Shown here piece by piece: positions 1 through 10,100 of a stretch of 64,000 nucleotides of DNA (position 1 is its first letter; each line of letters opens with the position of its first letter). The position numbers and the translations under genes are program-made. Where the stretch lies: assembly GCA_017303475.1 (NCBI GenBank), contig JAFLBO010000002.1, positions 282,753 to 346,752 of the forward strand, read 5' to 3'. The notes beneath the pieces were generated by a model. It did not search any database. It was not told where the DNA came from and worked only from the letters and a program-made list of their open reading frames with translations. The stretch is from Chitinophagales bacterium. Its GTDB lineage: Bacteria; Bacteroidota; Bacteroidia; Chitinophagales; Saprospiraceae.

Positions 1-2013
1 AACAAATCCGCCATCCGTCATATTTGCAAACCCTGGATCAACCTGCATCGGATCCCGGATAGCAATATCGGGGCTTCCCGAAATACTGGTTAATACCTCT
101 TCCAAACCAGCAGCATCCGGAGCCTCTGTACATTGATACTGACCGTGTATATGCTTGACTACTGCTACCGGTGCAAGCGGGTCGGAGCAGTAATAATTAT
201 CGGTAACAGATTGAAGTCGGTAATCTGAGTTGCCGGCCAAACTGAAATAATAAAAAGGATAATGTCCTTTGTGGGTGTAAATATTATTGATAAACAAGGC
301 TTTACGCCATTCCGAATCCCAGGAAGTAAACACAAAACCCAGGGTGTCTGCCGAATAAAAAGTATTATTGAAAAAATACAGATTGCCGCGTTCCGAAGAT
401 AATCCGTTGCCGGTATTGGTTTTTATCCCAATGCCTTGCCCCATATAGTTTCCCGTTACAGGCTCACAACCAATAAAATACGGATCATCCTGCTCGTTTC
501 TCCGTCCCTGCATGCCGTGAAACAGATTACGGTAAAAATACCTTGGGCCAACTAAAGGCGGAGCCGCAGATATGCCTGCCATGGGTCGGATAATTTCGTT
601 GTTCCAAACCCTCAGATTCGTCCAATAGCCATCACATTCAATGGCATCGAAATTATCCACAAAAACATTGTTGTACACGTCTATTTCCTCCAGCGGACCC
701 TGGTCTATATAACTTTCTATACCTGAATTCAAGCCATCGAAAAGGTTGCCGCGAATCACTGCATTCTTCGATTTATGGATAAAAATACCGGCCGTTTCCA
801 CAGCCCTTCCCCTGCTGGATGAAACGGTGTACAGGATTGAATGCACGAACACATTTGATTTCTTAATCATCGCATGCGTCCACGTACCCGCGTCGTGCCT
901 GAAGGTGCAATGCTGAATAAAAAGGTTATTGCACTGATTACTAAAGGAAATATGACTCGTATTGAAATCAAACCGGCAACTGTCGAAATACACATGGTGT
1001 GTATTCCTGATATCAAAAACCGTCGCGCCATAAGCGTCCTGAGCACTTCCTGCAGGGTTCAGCACAGGCTTGCCAAAGTGTTGAAAAACAATGCCTTTGA
1101 TCTTCAAATAGGCATCTTTATTGCCGCCATAAACCGTTAGAAACCGAAAGGATCTGGATAAGGTAATTGTCGCATTGGCGGGATTGGTTCCTGCCTGTGT
1201 TTTAATCCAGATGGTATTTTCATCGCGGACAAAACCATCATAGCCAAAATTGAGCGCAGCCAGGTGGTAGCCCCCTAATAGCAATTCGGAAGTAAGCGAA
1301 GGATAAGGATAAAGGGCTTTGTCATCCATCACACAAATATTGGAGTGGGCCGCGGCTTGTGGAATGGCCGCCGAAAACAATTTGGGATCCGAAGGATGCT
1401 GCGTCCAGTTAAGCGGGGTTTGCATGCCTCCCTCCATCACCGGATGAGCGCCGGGGGCAGCCATGAGCGTAATCGGAGTGTTCTCGGTACAAGGGTTCTG
1501 GATGGTTAATTGCAGCCCGTTTTGGGTATACACACCGTCCATGAGCACTACCGTTACCCCGCAAGTCACCTGCCCGGAATTGAACAGCGCAGTCAAATCT
1601 CCCGGCTGATCCTGGGTATAAGCATTGCCTGAGCCATTGGGCGCTACCCATTTCAGCGTCTGCCCCCAGGCAAACTCCGGATCGCTGAGGGTACTCGCCT
1701 GCCCCAGCTGCACCGAAGCCAGATTCCCATTCTGAAACAACGTGACCCTGACTTCATAAACAGTTCCCGGTTCCAGCAAAAAAAGACTACCCCTGTATTC
1801 TTCTTCACCGGAAAAGGTAATCCTGTCGGGCGGAAACCCTGTTTTCCAGGCTGCTTCGCTCGTTTTCCGATATTCCACCGCACAACTGTCAAACGGACTA
1901 ATATCCCTCACCTCCACGCCAATGCTGTGGCAGGTGGGATGAAACTCAACCGTTTGCGCACGCAACAGACCGCTACAAAACAGAACAAAAAGCCAGGTGA
2001 TTTGATTTTTCAT
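1..2013 (-). CDS. Secreted right-handed beta-helix repeat protein, 3' end beyond left edge
   Basis: An uninterrupted minus-strand frame of about 670 codons runs off the left edge, so the C-terminus is missing. It begins MKNQITWLFVLFCSGLLRAQ, a clear signal peptide; an ATG two codons earlier (2019) is the alternative start. Residues about 25-125 look like a fibronectin-III-type domain. Then comes the start of a beta-helix (KWVAPNGSGNAYTQ, then GVTVVLMDGVY), followed by repeated strands with N-rich turns such as VYNNVFVDNFDAIECDGYW. This architecture is typical of parallel beta-helix proteins related to polysaccharide lyases and surface adhesins; no catalytic residue can be assigned. A T9SS tail would be expected in the missing part, but this is inference. 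The gene is divergent from the TonB receptor at 2299, and the gap holds heptamer repeats. Confidence 0.85.
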   Translation of the reverse strand, partial: MKNQITWLFVLFCSGLLRAQTVEFHPTCHSIGVEVRDISPFDSCAVEYRKTSEAAWKTGFPPDRITFSGEEEYRGSLFLLEPGTVYEVRVTLFQNGNLASVQLGQASTLSDPEFAWGQTLKWVAPNGSGNAYTQDQPGDLTALFNSGQVTCGVTVVLMDGVYTQNGLQLTIQNPCTENTPITLMAAPGAHPVMEGGMQTPLNWTQHPSDPKLFSAAIPQAAAHSNICVMDDKALYPYPSLTSELLLGGYHLAALNFGYDGFVRDENTIWIKTQAGTNPANATITLSRSFRFLTVYGGNKDAYLKIKGIVFQHFGKPVLNPAGSAQDAYGATVFDIRNTHHVYFDSCRFDFNTSHISFSNQCNNLFIQHCTFRHDAGTWTHAMIKKSNVFVHSILYTVSSSRGRAVETAGIFIHKSKNAVIRGNLFDGLNSGIESYIDQGPLEEIDVYNNVFVDNFDAIECDGYWTNLRVWNNEIIRPMAGISAAPPLVGPRYFYRNLFHGMQGRRNEQDDPYFIGCEPVTGNYMGQGIGIKTNTGNGLSSERGNLYFFNNTFYSADTLGFVFTSWDSEWRKALFINNIYTHKGHYPFYYFSLAGNSDYRLQSVTDNYYCSDPLAPVAVVKHIHGQYQCTEAPDAAGLEEVLTSISGSPDIAIRDPMQVDPGFANMTDGGFV

Positions 2014-2021
2014 AAGCATAG

Positions 2022-2060
2022 ACGGTGGACGGTAGACGGTGGACGGTAGACGGTGGACGG
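2022..2060. repeat. Heptamer array ACGGTGG/ACGGTAG
   Basis: Five perfect 7-bp units alternate ACGGTGG and ACGGTAG, starting three bases before the alternative ATG of the upstream minus-strand gene and ending in a partial unit. The same unit family occurs at 15668-15823, 41460-41508, 50877-50911 and 51079-51131. Here only one orientation is present, so the array cannot fold on itself as the others can. Confidence 0.9.
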
Positions 2061-2089
2061 GCACCCCGTGAGCAATCAAGCCGAACGCC

Positions 2090-2168
2090 CTCTGCGAAAA
2101 TCTGCGGTTCATCTGTGAAAATCTGCGGGAAACCCCTCTACGCGGGAAACCCCTCTACACGGGAAACC
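2090..2168. repeat. Short degenerate repeats (AAAATCTGCGG and GGGAAACCCCTCTAC)
   Basis: Two copies of a TCTGYGAAAATCTGCGG-like unit are followed by three GGGAAACC units separated by CCTCTACRC. No gene is visible in the 285-bp gap 2014-2298; these repeats and the heptamer array fill most of it. Confidence 0.6.
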
Positions 2169-2298
2169 ACCCCACACAAAGTTACACGTAATTTATCCGA
2201 ATGATCCCCCCAACACATCATTCCGTCGAAAAAGCCGCAGGGGCCGTCAACCTTCCCTCGAATTTGTGGTCTGTAGGAACTTACAATCTCCTTTCGCT

Positions 2299-4749
2299 AT
2301 GAAACAAAACGCACTCCCCTGGCGATTCCTCGCCGCGCTTTTCCTCTTTACCAACAGTTTACTTACTGCCCAAAACGCAGGAATTAAAGGCCAGTTGCAA
2401 AGCCCGACAGCAGAAGCCGTTGGATTTGCCACCCTCGGCATTTACCTCACTGAAGGCGGTGAACTGAAAAAAGCAGGCGCCAGCGACGAGTCCGGTATTT
2501 TTGAACTAAAAGGTCTGGAACCCGGCAATTACGTGCTCAAAGTAAACGCCATCGGGTTCAACAACCTGATTCGTTCAGATATCAAGGTAGACGCCAACCA
2601 ACAACTGGATTTGGGCGTACTTACCCTCACCGCCGGCAGCATCAGTCTGGAAGAAGTAACCGTCACAGCCTCAAGGGTCATGGTGGAAATCAAGCCGGAT
2701 CGTACGGTTTTCAACGTGGAAGGCACCATCAACAGCGCAGGCTCTGATGGCATGACGCTTTTGCGCAAAGCACCTAATGTAACAGTAGACAACAACGATA
2801 ATATCAGTGTGCTCGGGCGCTCCGGCGTGCTGTTGTATGTAGATGGCAAACGCCTGCCGCTCACCGGCGCCGACCTAACCAATTACCTACAAAACCTGCC
2901 TGCAGAACAAATTGACCGCATTGAAATCATTACCAATCCAGGCGCTAAATACGAGGCGGAAGGTAATGCCGGCATCATAGATATTCGCCTGAAACGGGAT
3001 CAAAACCTGGGCGCCAATGGCTCCATCAATGCTACCGCCAGTCAGGGACATTATCACCGGGCCAATCTCAGTGGAACCGTAAACTATCGGAATAAAACAT
3101 TTAATGCATTCGCCAATGCAGGTATAGGCAACGGCGCCGGATTCAACAATATGACCTTTTTTAGTCGCCTGAATGGTATGGTTCAGGATGAAGTGAATAA
3201 CACCAACAACGATTTCAGCTCCAACAACTACCGGTTTGGTATTGATTTTTTTCTGGGTAAAAAACATACCATCGGCCTGCTGGTGAGTGGCGGCGATAAT
3301 CAACGCAATAACAAATTGTATAACCGCATTACCATTGCACCGGAAAACACCCCTTCACTGATTGACAGTATCCTGGTAGCCAATTCCAAGGCAGAAAACG
3401 ATCGGTCGCAGGGTACGTACAACCTGAACTATCGTTTTGACAATGCTCAAGGGCGTACCCTGAATATCGACCTGGACTACGGCGCGTACCGGAATGGCAG
3501 TTATCGGTACCAGCCCAACCAATACTATAATGCCGATGAAACAGTGCCTCTGACCCTGATTGTGAATAGTTTTGATACGCCAAGCGACATTGATATTTAC
3601 ACGTTCACCACAGATTTTGAAGACAAGCTATGGGATGGAACCATAGGCGCCGGGGTGAAGTACAGTAAAGTGGTTTCAGACAACCTCTTCCTGGTGTACG
3701 ACGAGCCAAACGGGCTTCCGGTGCGCGATGACAGGCGTTCCAATAAGTTTTTGTACGACGAACAGGTGTACGCAGGTTATGTCAATTATGCCCGGTCTTT
3801 GGGTAAAAAATGGCAATTTTCTGCCGGATTGCGCGCAGAACTGACAGATGCTCAGGGAGATCTCCAGGCGTTTTTGCCTGAGTTGGAAGAGCCGCCGGTT
3901 ATGTTTGATTATCTAAGCTGGTTTCCCAGCGCCGGGCTTACCTGGGAGGTTTCCGAACAGCACACGCTGGCCATCAGCGGCGGCCGCCGCATCAACCGGC
4001 CAGACTACAACGTTTTGAATCCGTTCAACAACCAGATGAGCCAGCTTTCCTATGAAAAAGGCAACCCTTTCCTGCGTCCGGAAATAGTAAACAACCTGGA
4101 ACTTGGGTACACCCTCTCCCACCGCTACAACCTCAAATTGGCCTACAGTAAAACCACCGACCAGATTACCCGCCTGATTGCGCCCGACAAAGTTGACCCG
4201 CGCGCAGGGTTTATCACCTGGGATAACCTGGCCAGCCAAACCATCCTGAGTGTGAGTGTGAGCGCGCCCGTACAAATCACCAAATGGTGGAATGCCTATT
4301 TCAATGGCAGCGCCTCGCACATCAATAATCAGGCTGATTATGGCGATGGCGGCATGGTGGATGTGCAGGCCTTCAATTACACCATTTTCCAACAGCACAC
4401 TTTCGATTTACCCTGGGCTATCAAGGGAGAGATTTCCGGCTATTATTCCGGCCCTGGTGTTTGGGGCGGGGTATTCCTGTATGAATCCAACTGGGGACTC
4501 AACCTGGGTCTACAACGTAAATTCCTGAAAGAAAGGCTCAATGTTCGCCTGGCTGCCGACGATATTTTTTACGAAACCGGCTGGGATGGCTACTCTGACT
4601 TCAACGGATTGTACTCCTATGGCGGCGGACGTTGGGATAGTCGCCGCGCGAGTATCAGCCTTGGCTATTGTTTTGGCAACGATAAAGTAAAAAGTCGCCG
4701 CCGCAGCACCGGTTTGGAAACGGAGGCTGGCAGGGTTGGCGGGGAGTGA
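2299..4749 (+). CDS. TonB-dependent receptor, outer membrane beta-barrel family
   Basis: An 816-residue protein with a signal peptide ending in LLTAQ. Residues about 28-105 form a carboxypeptidase-regulatory-like fold (IKGQLQSPTAEAVGFATLGI). A plug domain follows (VTASRVMVEIKPDRTVFNVE, then LLYVDGKRLPL and IEIITNPGAKYEAEGNAGII), then a long barrel rich in aromatic strands to the C-terminus. This is the family usually annotated as outer membrane beta-barrel protein (PF14905 type), which imports or binds unknown ligands with TonB energy. I chose the ATG at 2299 because the upstream ATG (2266) would put 11 polar residues before the signal peptide. No SusD partner is adjacent, so it is not a classic SusCD pair. 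A paralogue lies at 53991-56456. Confidence 0.9.
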   Translation: MKQNALPWRFLAALFLFTNSLLTAQNAGIKGQLQSPTAEAVGFATLGIYLTEGGELKKAGASDESGIFELKGLEPGNYVLKVNAIGFNNLIRSDIKVDANQQLDLGVLTLTAGSISLEEVTVTASRVMVEIKPDRTVFNVEGTINSAGSDGMTLLRKAPNVTVDNNDNISVLGRSGVLLYVDGKRLPLTGADLTNYLQNLPAEQIDRIEIITNPGAKYEAEGNAGIIDIRLKRDQNLGANGSINATASQGHYHRANLSGTVNYRNKTFNAFANAGIGNGAGFNNMTFFSRLNGMVQDEVNNTNNDFSSNNYRFGIDFFLGKKHTIGLLVSGGDNQRNNKLYNRITIAPENTPSLIDSILVANSKAENDRSQGTYNLNYRFDNAQGRTLNIDLDYGAYRNGSYRYQPNQYYNADETVPLTLIVNSFDTPSDIDIYTFTTDFEDKLWDGTIGAGVKYSKVVSDNLFLVYDEPNGLPVRDDRRSNKFLYDEQVYAGYVNYARSLGKKWQFSAGLRAELTDAQGDLQAFLPELEEPPVMFDYLSWFPSAGLTWEVSEQHTLAISGGRRINRPDYNVLNPFNNQMSQLSYEKGNPFLRPEIVNNLELGYTLSHRYNLKLAYSKTTDQITRLIAPDKVDPRAGFITWDNLASQTILSVSVSAPVQITKWWNAYFNGSASHINNQADYGDGGMVDVQAFNYTIFQQHTFDLPWAIKGEISGYYSGPGVWGGVFLYESNWGLNLGLQRKFLKERLNVRLAADDIFYETGWDGYSDFNGLYSYGGGRWDSRRASISLGYCFGNDKVKSRRRSTGLETEAGRVGGE

Positions 4750-4763
4750 GGGGGAAATGTCAT

Positions 4764-6242
4764 TCACCGCTGCACCACAAGCCGCGCTCTTCCTACCACT
4801 TTCTGGCGCTCGTACACAACCACTAAGTAAACGCCACTTGAATAGCCATGCAGCGCTAATGGATGTGTCAACGCGCCTTCTGGTACGGTTTGCTGCTCCA
4901 CCAACCTACCTAATAGATTGTACACAGCTATCTGACAATCCCCGGGCGCCGGCTGAGGCAACTGAATTTCCGTAGCTATGGTGCCAGGATTGGGATGCAA
5001 GGTAAACAACAGGCCCGAATCTGGTATATCAGGCGCAGACACAATGGTTTGGTACTCTCCACATCCAGAGGTAATACAGCCCATGCTGTCTATTTTTAGT
5101 AGCCAGGCATTACCCCCTTCCGGAGGTCCGAAAAAACCAATCCTGCCGGTAAAAGCCAAATCCAGATTGGTTAACTCAGTACCAGAATATAGTAGTTGAA
5201 TACTTTCATAACGGGTATCATTAAAATGCCGTATCCATTTCAACTGACCATTACCATCTAAACGGAATATCCAGGAGCCTACAAACGAAGAGTCGGGTTC
5301 ACTGGGAAGGGCAAAGTAGTTAAACTGGCCGCAGCCAACGATATCTCCGTTTTCAGTGGCCAATAAATGGTAAATTATATGTTGGTTTCGATCATAGAAA
5401 TGATGTCGCCAAAGTTCATTGCCGTCTGCATCTAACTTGACCACATAATCTACGATCTCAAAAGTATCCTCAGACCAAACGGTGGCATTTTTATTCCAGT
5501 GAGTCACACACCCTCCATCTGGAAGCAAGGCCAGGCTTGTTGCGAAATTGCTGATACTTTTTTCAAATTGTTTTTGCCAATATATATACCCATCACCATC
5601 AGTTTTTATGACTTTAGCTGTCTTTCCATCCAAAAAATTGATGCTCCTGATATGATACAAATCTCCGTTCATAGCTATATCAAATTTGCTGCTGGTTCCA
5701 CCAAGATCCCTAACAAACGGTATGGTTTTCACGGAGTCAAAATCCGTAGTGTAAAAAGCCATGTGCGTTTGTGTAGTATCTCCAAACCGTTCATCTAAGC
5801 TTAACAACAATTGTCCATGATGCCAATTCATCGATAACGGCAATTCCAGGTCGAGGCCATCCCCTATTCGTTTGTATTTTACCAGGTTACCATGGTGGTC
5901 AAATTTCAGCAAACGGACATTTAGTGGATCAATTATGCCTTTTTTGTACATAGCAAGATAAATGCCCGATGAGTCAGCCAAAATATTATTACCGTTGGCT
6001 ACCCGCAAACTATCCAGCAGTACTTCCCAAATCAGGTTTCCTTCAAAATCTGTTTTCAGCAGACTGGTGCAGGTGGTTGGTCCCTCGCAGGTAGATACAT
6101 CCAAAATCAGAATACCATCTTCCAGGGCCAACACATTCCAACCGGCATCATTATAGCTTACATGGTAGTTTTTACTAAAATAGGGTTGCGCATATACCGA
6201 ATGCAGAAGACATAAGAGGAAGGGTATGAGTAAGTTTTTCAT
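4764..6242 (-). CDS. Secreted T9SS type A sorting domain protein with repeat blades
   Basis: 492 residues, signal peptide MKNLLIPFLLCLLHSVYAQ. The body has recurring segments of the form LLKTDFEGNLIWEVLL, VKLDADGNELWRHHF and FRLDGNGQLKWIRHF. These resemble blades seen in Bacteroidota T9SS proteins of beta-propeller type (PQQ-like or delta-60 repeats). The last 75 residues (LLFTLHPNPGTIATEIQLPQ ... GYSSGVYLVVVYERQKV) form a T9SS type A sorting domain, directing the protein across the outer membrane. The substrate or partner is unknown. The gene is convergent with the TonB receptor (14-bp gap). Confidence 0.87.
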   Translation of the reverse strand: MKNLLIPFLLCLLHSVYAQPYFSKNYHVSYNDAGWNVLALEDGILILDVSTCEGPTTCTSLLKTDFEGNLIWEVLLDSLRVANGNNILADSSGIYLAMYKKGIIDPLNVRLLKFDHHGNLVKYKRIGDGLDLELPLSMNWHHGQLLLSLDERFGDTTQTHMAFYTTDFDSVKTIPFVRDLGGTSSKFDIAMNGDLYHIRSINFLDGKTAKVIKTDGDGYIYWQKQFEKSISNFATSLALLPDGGCVTHWNKNATVWSEDTFEIVDYVVKLDADGNELWRHHFYDRNQHIIYHLLATENGDIVGCGQFNYFALPSEPDSSFVGSWIFRLDGNGQLKWIRHFNDTRYESIQLLYSGTELTNLDLAFTGRIGFFGPPEGGNAWLLKIDSMGCITSGCGEYQTIVSAPDIPDSGLLFTLHPNPGTIATEIQLPQPAPGDCQIAVYNLLGRLVEQQTVPEGALTHPLALHGYSSGVYLVVVYERQKVVGRARLVVQR

Positions 6243-6280
6243 GGTATCGCCAGATTTTAGGAAGAAATTGGATAACCCTG

Positions 6281-6309
6281 CACTTAAAGTGAGAGTCTCA
6301 CTTTAAGTG
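6281..6309. repeat. Perfect 14-bp-arm palindrome upstream of the T9SS gene
   Basis: CACTTAAAGTGAGA and its reverse complement are separated by one base. It lies in the gap between the two minus-strand genes at 4764-6242 and 6377-6901. It shares the string GAGAGTCTCACTTT with the much longer palindrome at 56752-56844. It could be a factor-independent terminator for the 6377-6901 gene, although no T-tract follows. Confidence 0.75.
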
Positions 6310-6376
6310 CCCTCTGCACAACTGTGGTCAAAATAGAAAAGCGACTTATGAGACAGCCTCAACAGCAAGCTTATTT

Positions 6377-6901
6377 TCAATCTCTTAACTGTAGACTAAA
6401 ATGCCCGGTTTGTAATACTGGCGTACCCACAGTTTGTAAGGAGCCTTGTTGTAAAACAGCCTGAAACGCCATTTTTCTATCGGCCACAAAGGTGGAATTG
6501 GAGCCAAAAGGAATCGTAAATATCAGAGGGGCGTTGTTGAAGGGATCAATAACAGGCAATTCCAATACATAATAATCTTTCCCTTTTTGGTTTGAAAATC
6601 GCCTGGGATCTGCCAGAAAATGCAGATCTCCTGTTGGCTTGCACCGTTGTTTTCGGGAAATACAGGAAAGCCTTCGGAAATCCCCATTTTGCCATGTTCC
6701 AGTGTAGGACGCAAAAACCACATTATCAGGTTTCTGATAAGCAAAATCAGCTGTCCCGTCCGGATTAAGCTGTAGCCGGATGGTATAGCCCTTTGCATTA
6801 GGGGCAGATACATTGGAGAATGTTTGGGCGGAAGAGGTGCTTCCCAGACAAATGGATAGCAATACCACGCACCACCTAGCATTGATGACAAATTGATTCA
6901 T
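6377..6901 (-). CDS. Small secreted protein of unknown function
   Basis: 174 residues starting MNQFVINARWCVVLLSICLG, with a signal peptide ending about STSSAQ. I do not recognise the mature part. It contains YTIRLQLNPDGTADFAYQ, then YTGTWQNGDF, DLHFLADPRRFSNQKGKDYY and VLELPVIDPFNNAPLIF. It is rich in beta-strand patterns, with no sorting domain and no lipobox. The reading GTWQ in a predicted strand is reminiscent of lipocalin-like secreted proteins, but this is weak. A competing 122-codon frame on the same strand (6523-6891) lacks a signal peptide and is rejected. Confidence 0.65.
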   Translation of the reverse strand: MNQFVINARWCVVLLSICLGSTSSAQTFSNVSAPNAKGYTIRLQLNPDGTADFAYQKPDNVVFASYTGTWQNGDFRRLSCISRKQRCKPTGDLHFLADPRRFSNQKGKDYYVLELPVIDPFNNAPLIFTIPFGSNSTFVADRKMAFQAVLQQGSLQTVGTPVLQTGHFSLQLRD

Positions 6902-6915
6902 GCAGTAATCCTTTT

Positions 6916-7037
6916 TCTACCCCTACCTCATCCGGAAACAATCAACACGCATTTCCTTCACCTTTGTGCGTGGCCGGGCACTTACTCAAGCCTTTGCCTA
7001 CAGTACGCAAATAATCCGTACTGATATTGCCGGTAAG
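6916..7037 (-). pseudogene. Decayed 3' end of a GH92 alpha-mannosidase gene
   Basis: About 120 bp align with the 3' end of the intact GH92 gene (10325-10450), in the same orientation. Reverse translation gives LRTVGKGLSKCPATHKGEGN followed by AC-stop-LFPDEVGVEKG. The intact protein reads VRIVGKSLGKCPATHKGAG then YACWLFTDEVTVEN. The conserved Trp codon TGG has become TGA (TCA at 6942-6944 on the + strand), and no upstream coding part is present. It is therefore a remnant left by duplication, rearrangement or replacement. The 7119-10301 gene lies exactly between the remnant and the intact copy. Confidence 0.8.
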
Positions 7038-7118
7038 GGGGGATAATGCACAAAGTTATATGCTATTAAATTGGTTTGGATTTGTAACTTTATCGCCTAA
7101 TAGAACGCAATACTGCTT

Positions 7119-10100
7119 ATGAATTTCAAACCAATATCCCTTTGCCTTATTCTTTTTGCAATTCACTTGCCCTCCTTTGCTCAAATTCAGTGGGAGCATA
7201 CCAATGGCCCGGAAGGCGGAACTTCCTGGTATATTTATGGTGATGGCGAATATGCCTTTGTTTCTGACGAACACCATTTTTTTAGAACCAATAATGGATT
7301 AAACTGGGAGCAATTGCCTGATGGGAATATCGGGCCATTAGCTGCTTCGCCTGACAAACTTGCTGGCGGAAAAGATTATGGGCATCCTTATGCCCCTTCA
7401 AGTAACCCCAAGTTTGTTGTAAGTTATAATCAAGGTAGCACCTGGCTTGAAGGAATCATGCCTCCTACTACTTACAACACCATTACCAGTATTGCTGTTT
7501 GTTCACACGGTATTTACGTTCCTGATGGTTACAGCGGCCATATATTTCGAAGCCAGGATGATGGACTTACCTGGGATTCCATTCCTGCTCCGGGTATGTC
7601 TTGCCATAAGGTGTGGGCCTTTGAGGATCGATTGTATGCTAGATGGCTTTCCAAATTTTGGCGATTGTCTTTAAATGGAATGGATTGGGAAGTAGTATCT
7701 CCGGTTGGCGTCTCTCCCGAGTCTATGTTTGCGGCTGATTCCCTTTTATTTTTTGCAGAGGAAAACAACCTGTGGTGCTCCAGTAATTCCGGAGAAAGTT
7801 GGACAAAAACACCCATCCAATTGTATAATAGCGGAGATGGTTTTTGCAAAATCGGCAACAGAGTCTACAACACTGCCGGACCAACTGGAATTATCTATAC
7901 CGACGATTTTGGTCATACCTGGCATCAACTTCCAATTCCGGATGATATTTCCGCTTTTGATTTGGTACAAGCAGGAGGGCAATTACTTTGTGGTACTCAT
8001 AATAAAGGTGTACTTCGGTATGATGCTCCCAATCAGCAGCTTGTTGAATCAAATGAGGGACTTAATTCGGCAGTTGTTTATGACATGGATTCTGGAAGTG
8101 GATACCTCTGGGCCAGTTGTGGAAATGGCGTATTCGCTTATGATCTGAATTCGGGATCGTGGGTTGATAAGGCGCTTTTGCCTTTGCCAAATCACAGTTA
8201 CGGAAACGTATCAGCTAGTCCTGAAGGAAAAATAGTCACCCACCAAATTTATGGTAACAGAGTTTATCTGTCTTTGGATAATGGAATATCCTGGGATACG
8301 ATATTTCTTAAGGATGCTCAAGGTTGGGAATGGACAAGTGCGAAAAATACCTTCTGGCTGGGAGAAAACTTATTTGTTCAATCTGACTGGACAAGTGATG
8401 CCTGGTCAACAGACCTTGGGCAAACCTGGTTATTTGGCAGTATCCCGGAAAGTATTGTTCTTTTTAACAGCAAGTATTATGGTATTAGCTTACCCAATGG
8501 ATTGGTATCAAGTGCAGATTTCGGCCTGAGCTGGCAACCTGCGACAAGTCCTAACGGCCTTTCAATAAAAAGGCTATATGCCACAGATGATAAATTATTT
8601 ACACTTGTTTACAACGCAGGCAAAACCCAGATTTACAGTACTTCAGATGGAATTAACTGGACATATTCTAACGACGGGATTCCGCAGATAGGCCTTATAG
8701 CTTCTTCTAACAATTACTATCGGGGTATGATTTGGCATAAGAACAACCGATATTATCTGCACGATAAATCCATAGGCTTTTTTACTTCTTTAGACTCTTG
8801 TAAAACCTGGCTACCAGTTGAACGATATACTTATGGAATCATGCATGCCGTAGATACTACTTTTTACAGAGGTGGATTTGGGGGAGGGGTATGGAAAACC
8901 GGATTACCTCAAAATTATGGAGCACTTTCTACTGGTTATGTATTCAACGACGACAATAATAATGGAATTTGGGACCCCAATGAAGTTGCACTACCCAACA
9001 TGAAGGTAATAGTAAAAGAACCTGGCGCATGGTACCCATACTGGTTTGTTTACACAGATTCTGATGGTTCTTATGCCATTAGCAGTTCAGAGGGTGCCAT
9101 CGACACACTGCGGGTGAGTATTCCTTCAGATTACATTGAAAATATAAATCCACCTGAATATGTGGTAACCAATTCCGGCAATGACCGCAATTTTGGCGTT
9201 CATTTCAAACCAGACATGACGGATGTTTCCATTGCTGGATTTTTCAGTGGACATCCAAGGCCTGGATTTCCACTAAAGGCTACCATAGTATATAGAAATG
9301 AAGGAACTGTAACGGCTTCCGGTATAATATCTGTTAAACTTGATCCAGGATACCAGTTTGTTAGCGCAGAACCTCCGCCAACTGCTTTTATTGGCGTAGA
9401 TAGTCTCATTTGGGATTTCAATCAAATGCCACTTTTCAACCAGCAATGGATTCATATCAATGGGAAAGTAGATTCTACAGCTGTACTGGGCAGCCTGTTT
9501 AAGTTGAGGGGACATATCGAGCCGAACCTGTCTGATTTTATGCCTGCCAATAATGATTTCATGCGCGCAGATACTATAGTAGGATCATTTGCCCCTAATG
9601 AAAAAACCGTATCCCCTGCCCGGGGACTTACCCCGACTGAAATTGCAGACGGAAAAGAACTGATCTATACCGTTTACTTCCAAAACACGGGCACTTTTCA
9701 GGCAGACAGAGTTCGCATTACAGATCTCCTGGATTCTGCGTTAAATGCCAGTACCCTGCGTTTGGTAGCATCAAGTCACCCTGTCTCAGTCTTCCGCTTG
9801 TTGCCCGGCAATTTACTGGAAGTGATCTTTAACGATATTGCATTGCCTGACAGCAACCAAAATGAACCAGCTAGTCATGGGTTTATTTCTTTTGCCATTC
9901 AGCGTAATAAAGCCTTTAATCCGTTTTACAAAATCGAAAACCAGGTGGCTATTTATTTTGATTTTAATGAGCCTATTATTACCAATATAGTTTTTACTCC
10001 GTTGGCTTCACCAAGTGTATCTGTTTTGGAGCCAAACCGGGAGACTGTAGAAAGGCTTGGTTTATTGATCGCACCCAATCCAACTGTAAACGATATTTGG

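Noticed and set aside
2299..4749. SusCD-type polysaccharide utilisation locus with the GH92 gene
   Set aside because: The receptor lacks a SusD neighbour, and the GH92 gene is on the other strand 8 kb away with unrelated genes in between.
6523..6891. Alternative 122-codon gene overlapping the small secreted protein
   Set aside because: It lacks a signal peptide and its composition is irregular, while the 174-codon frame has a good signal peptide and strand pattern.
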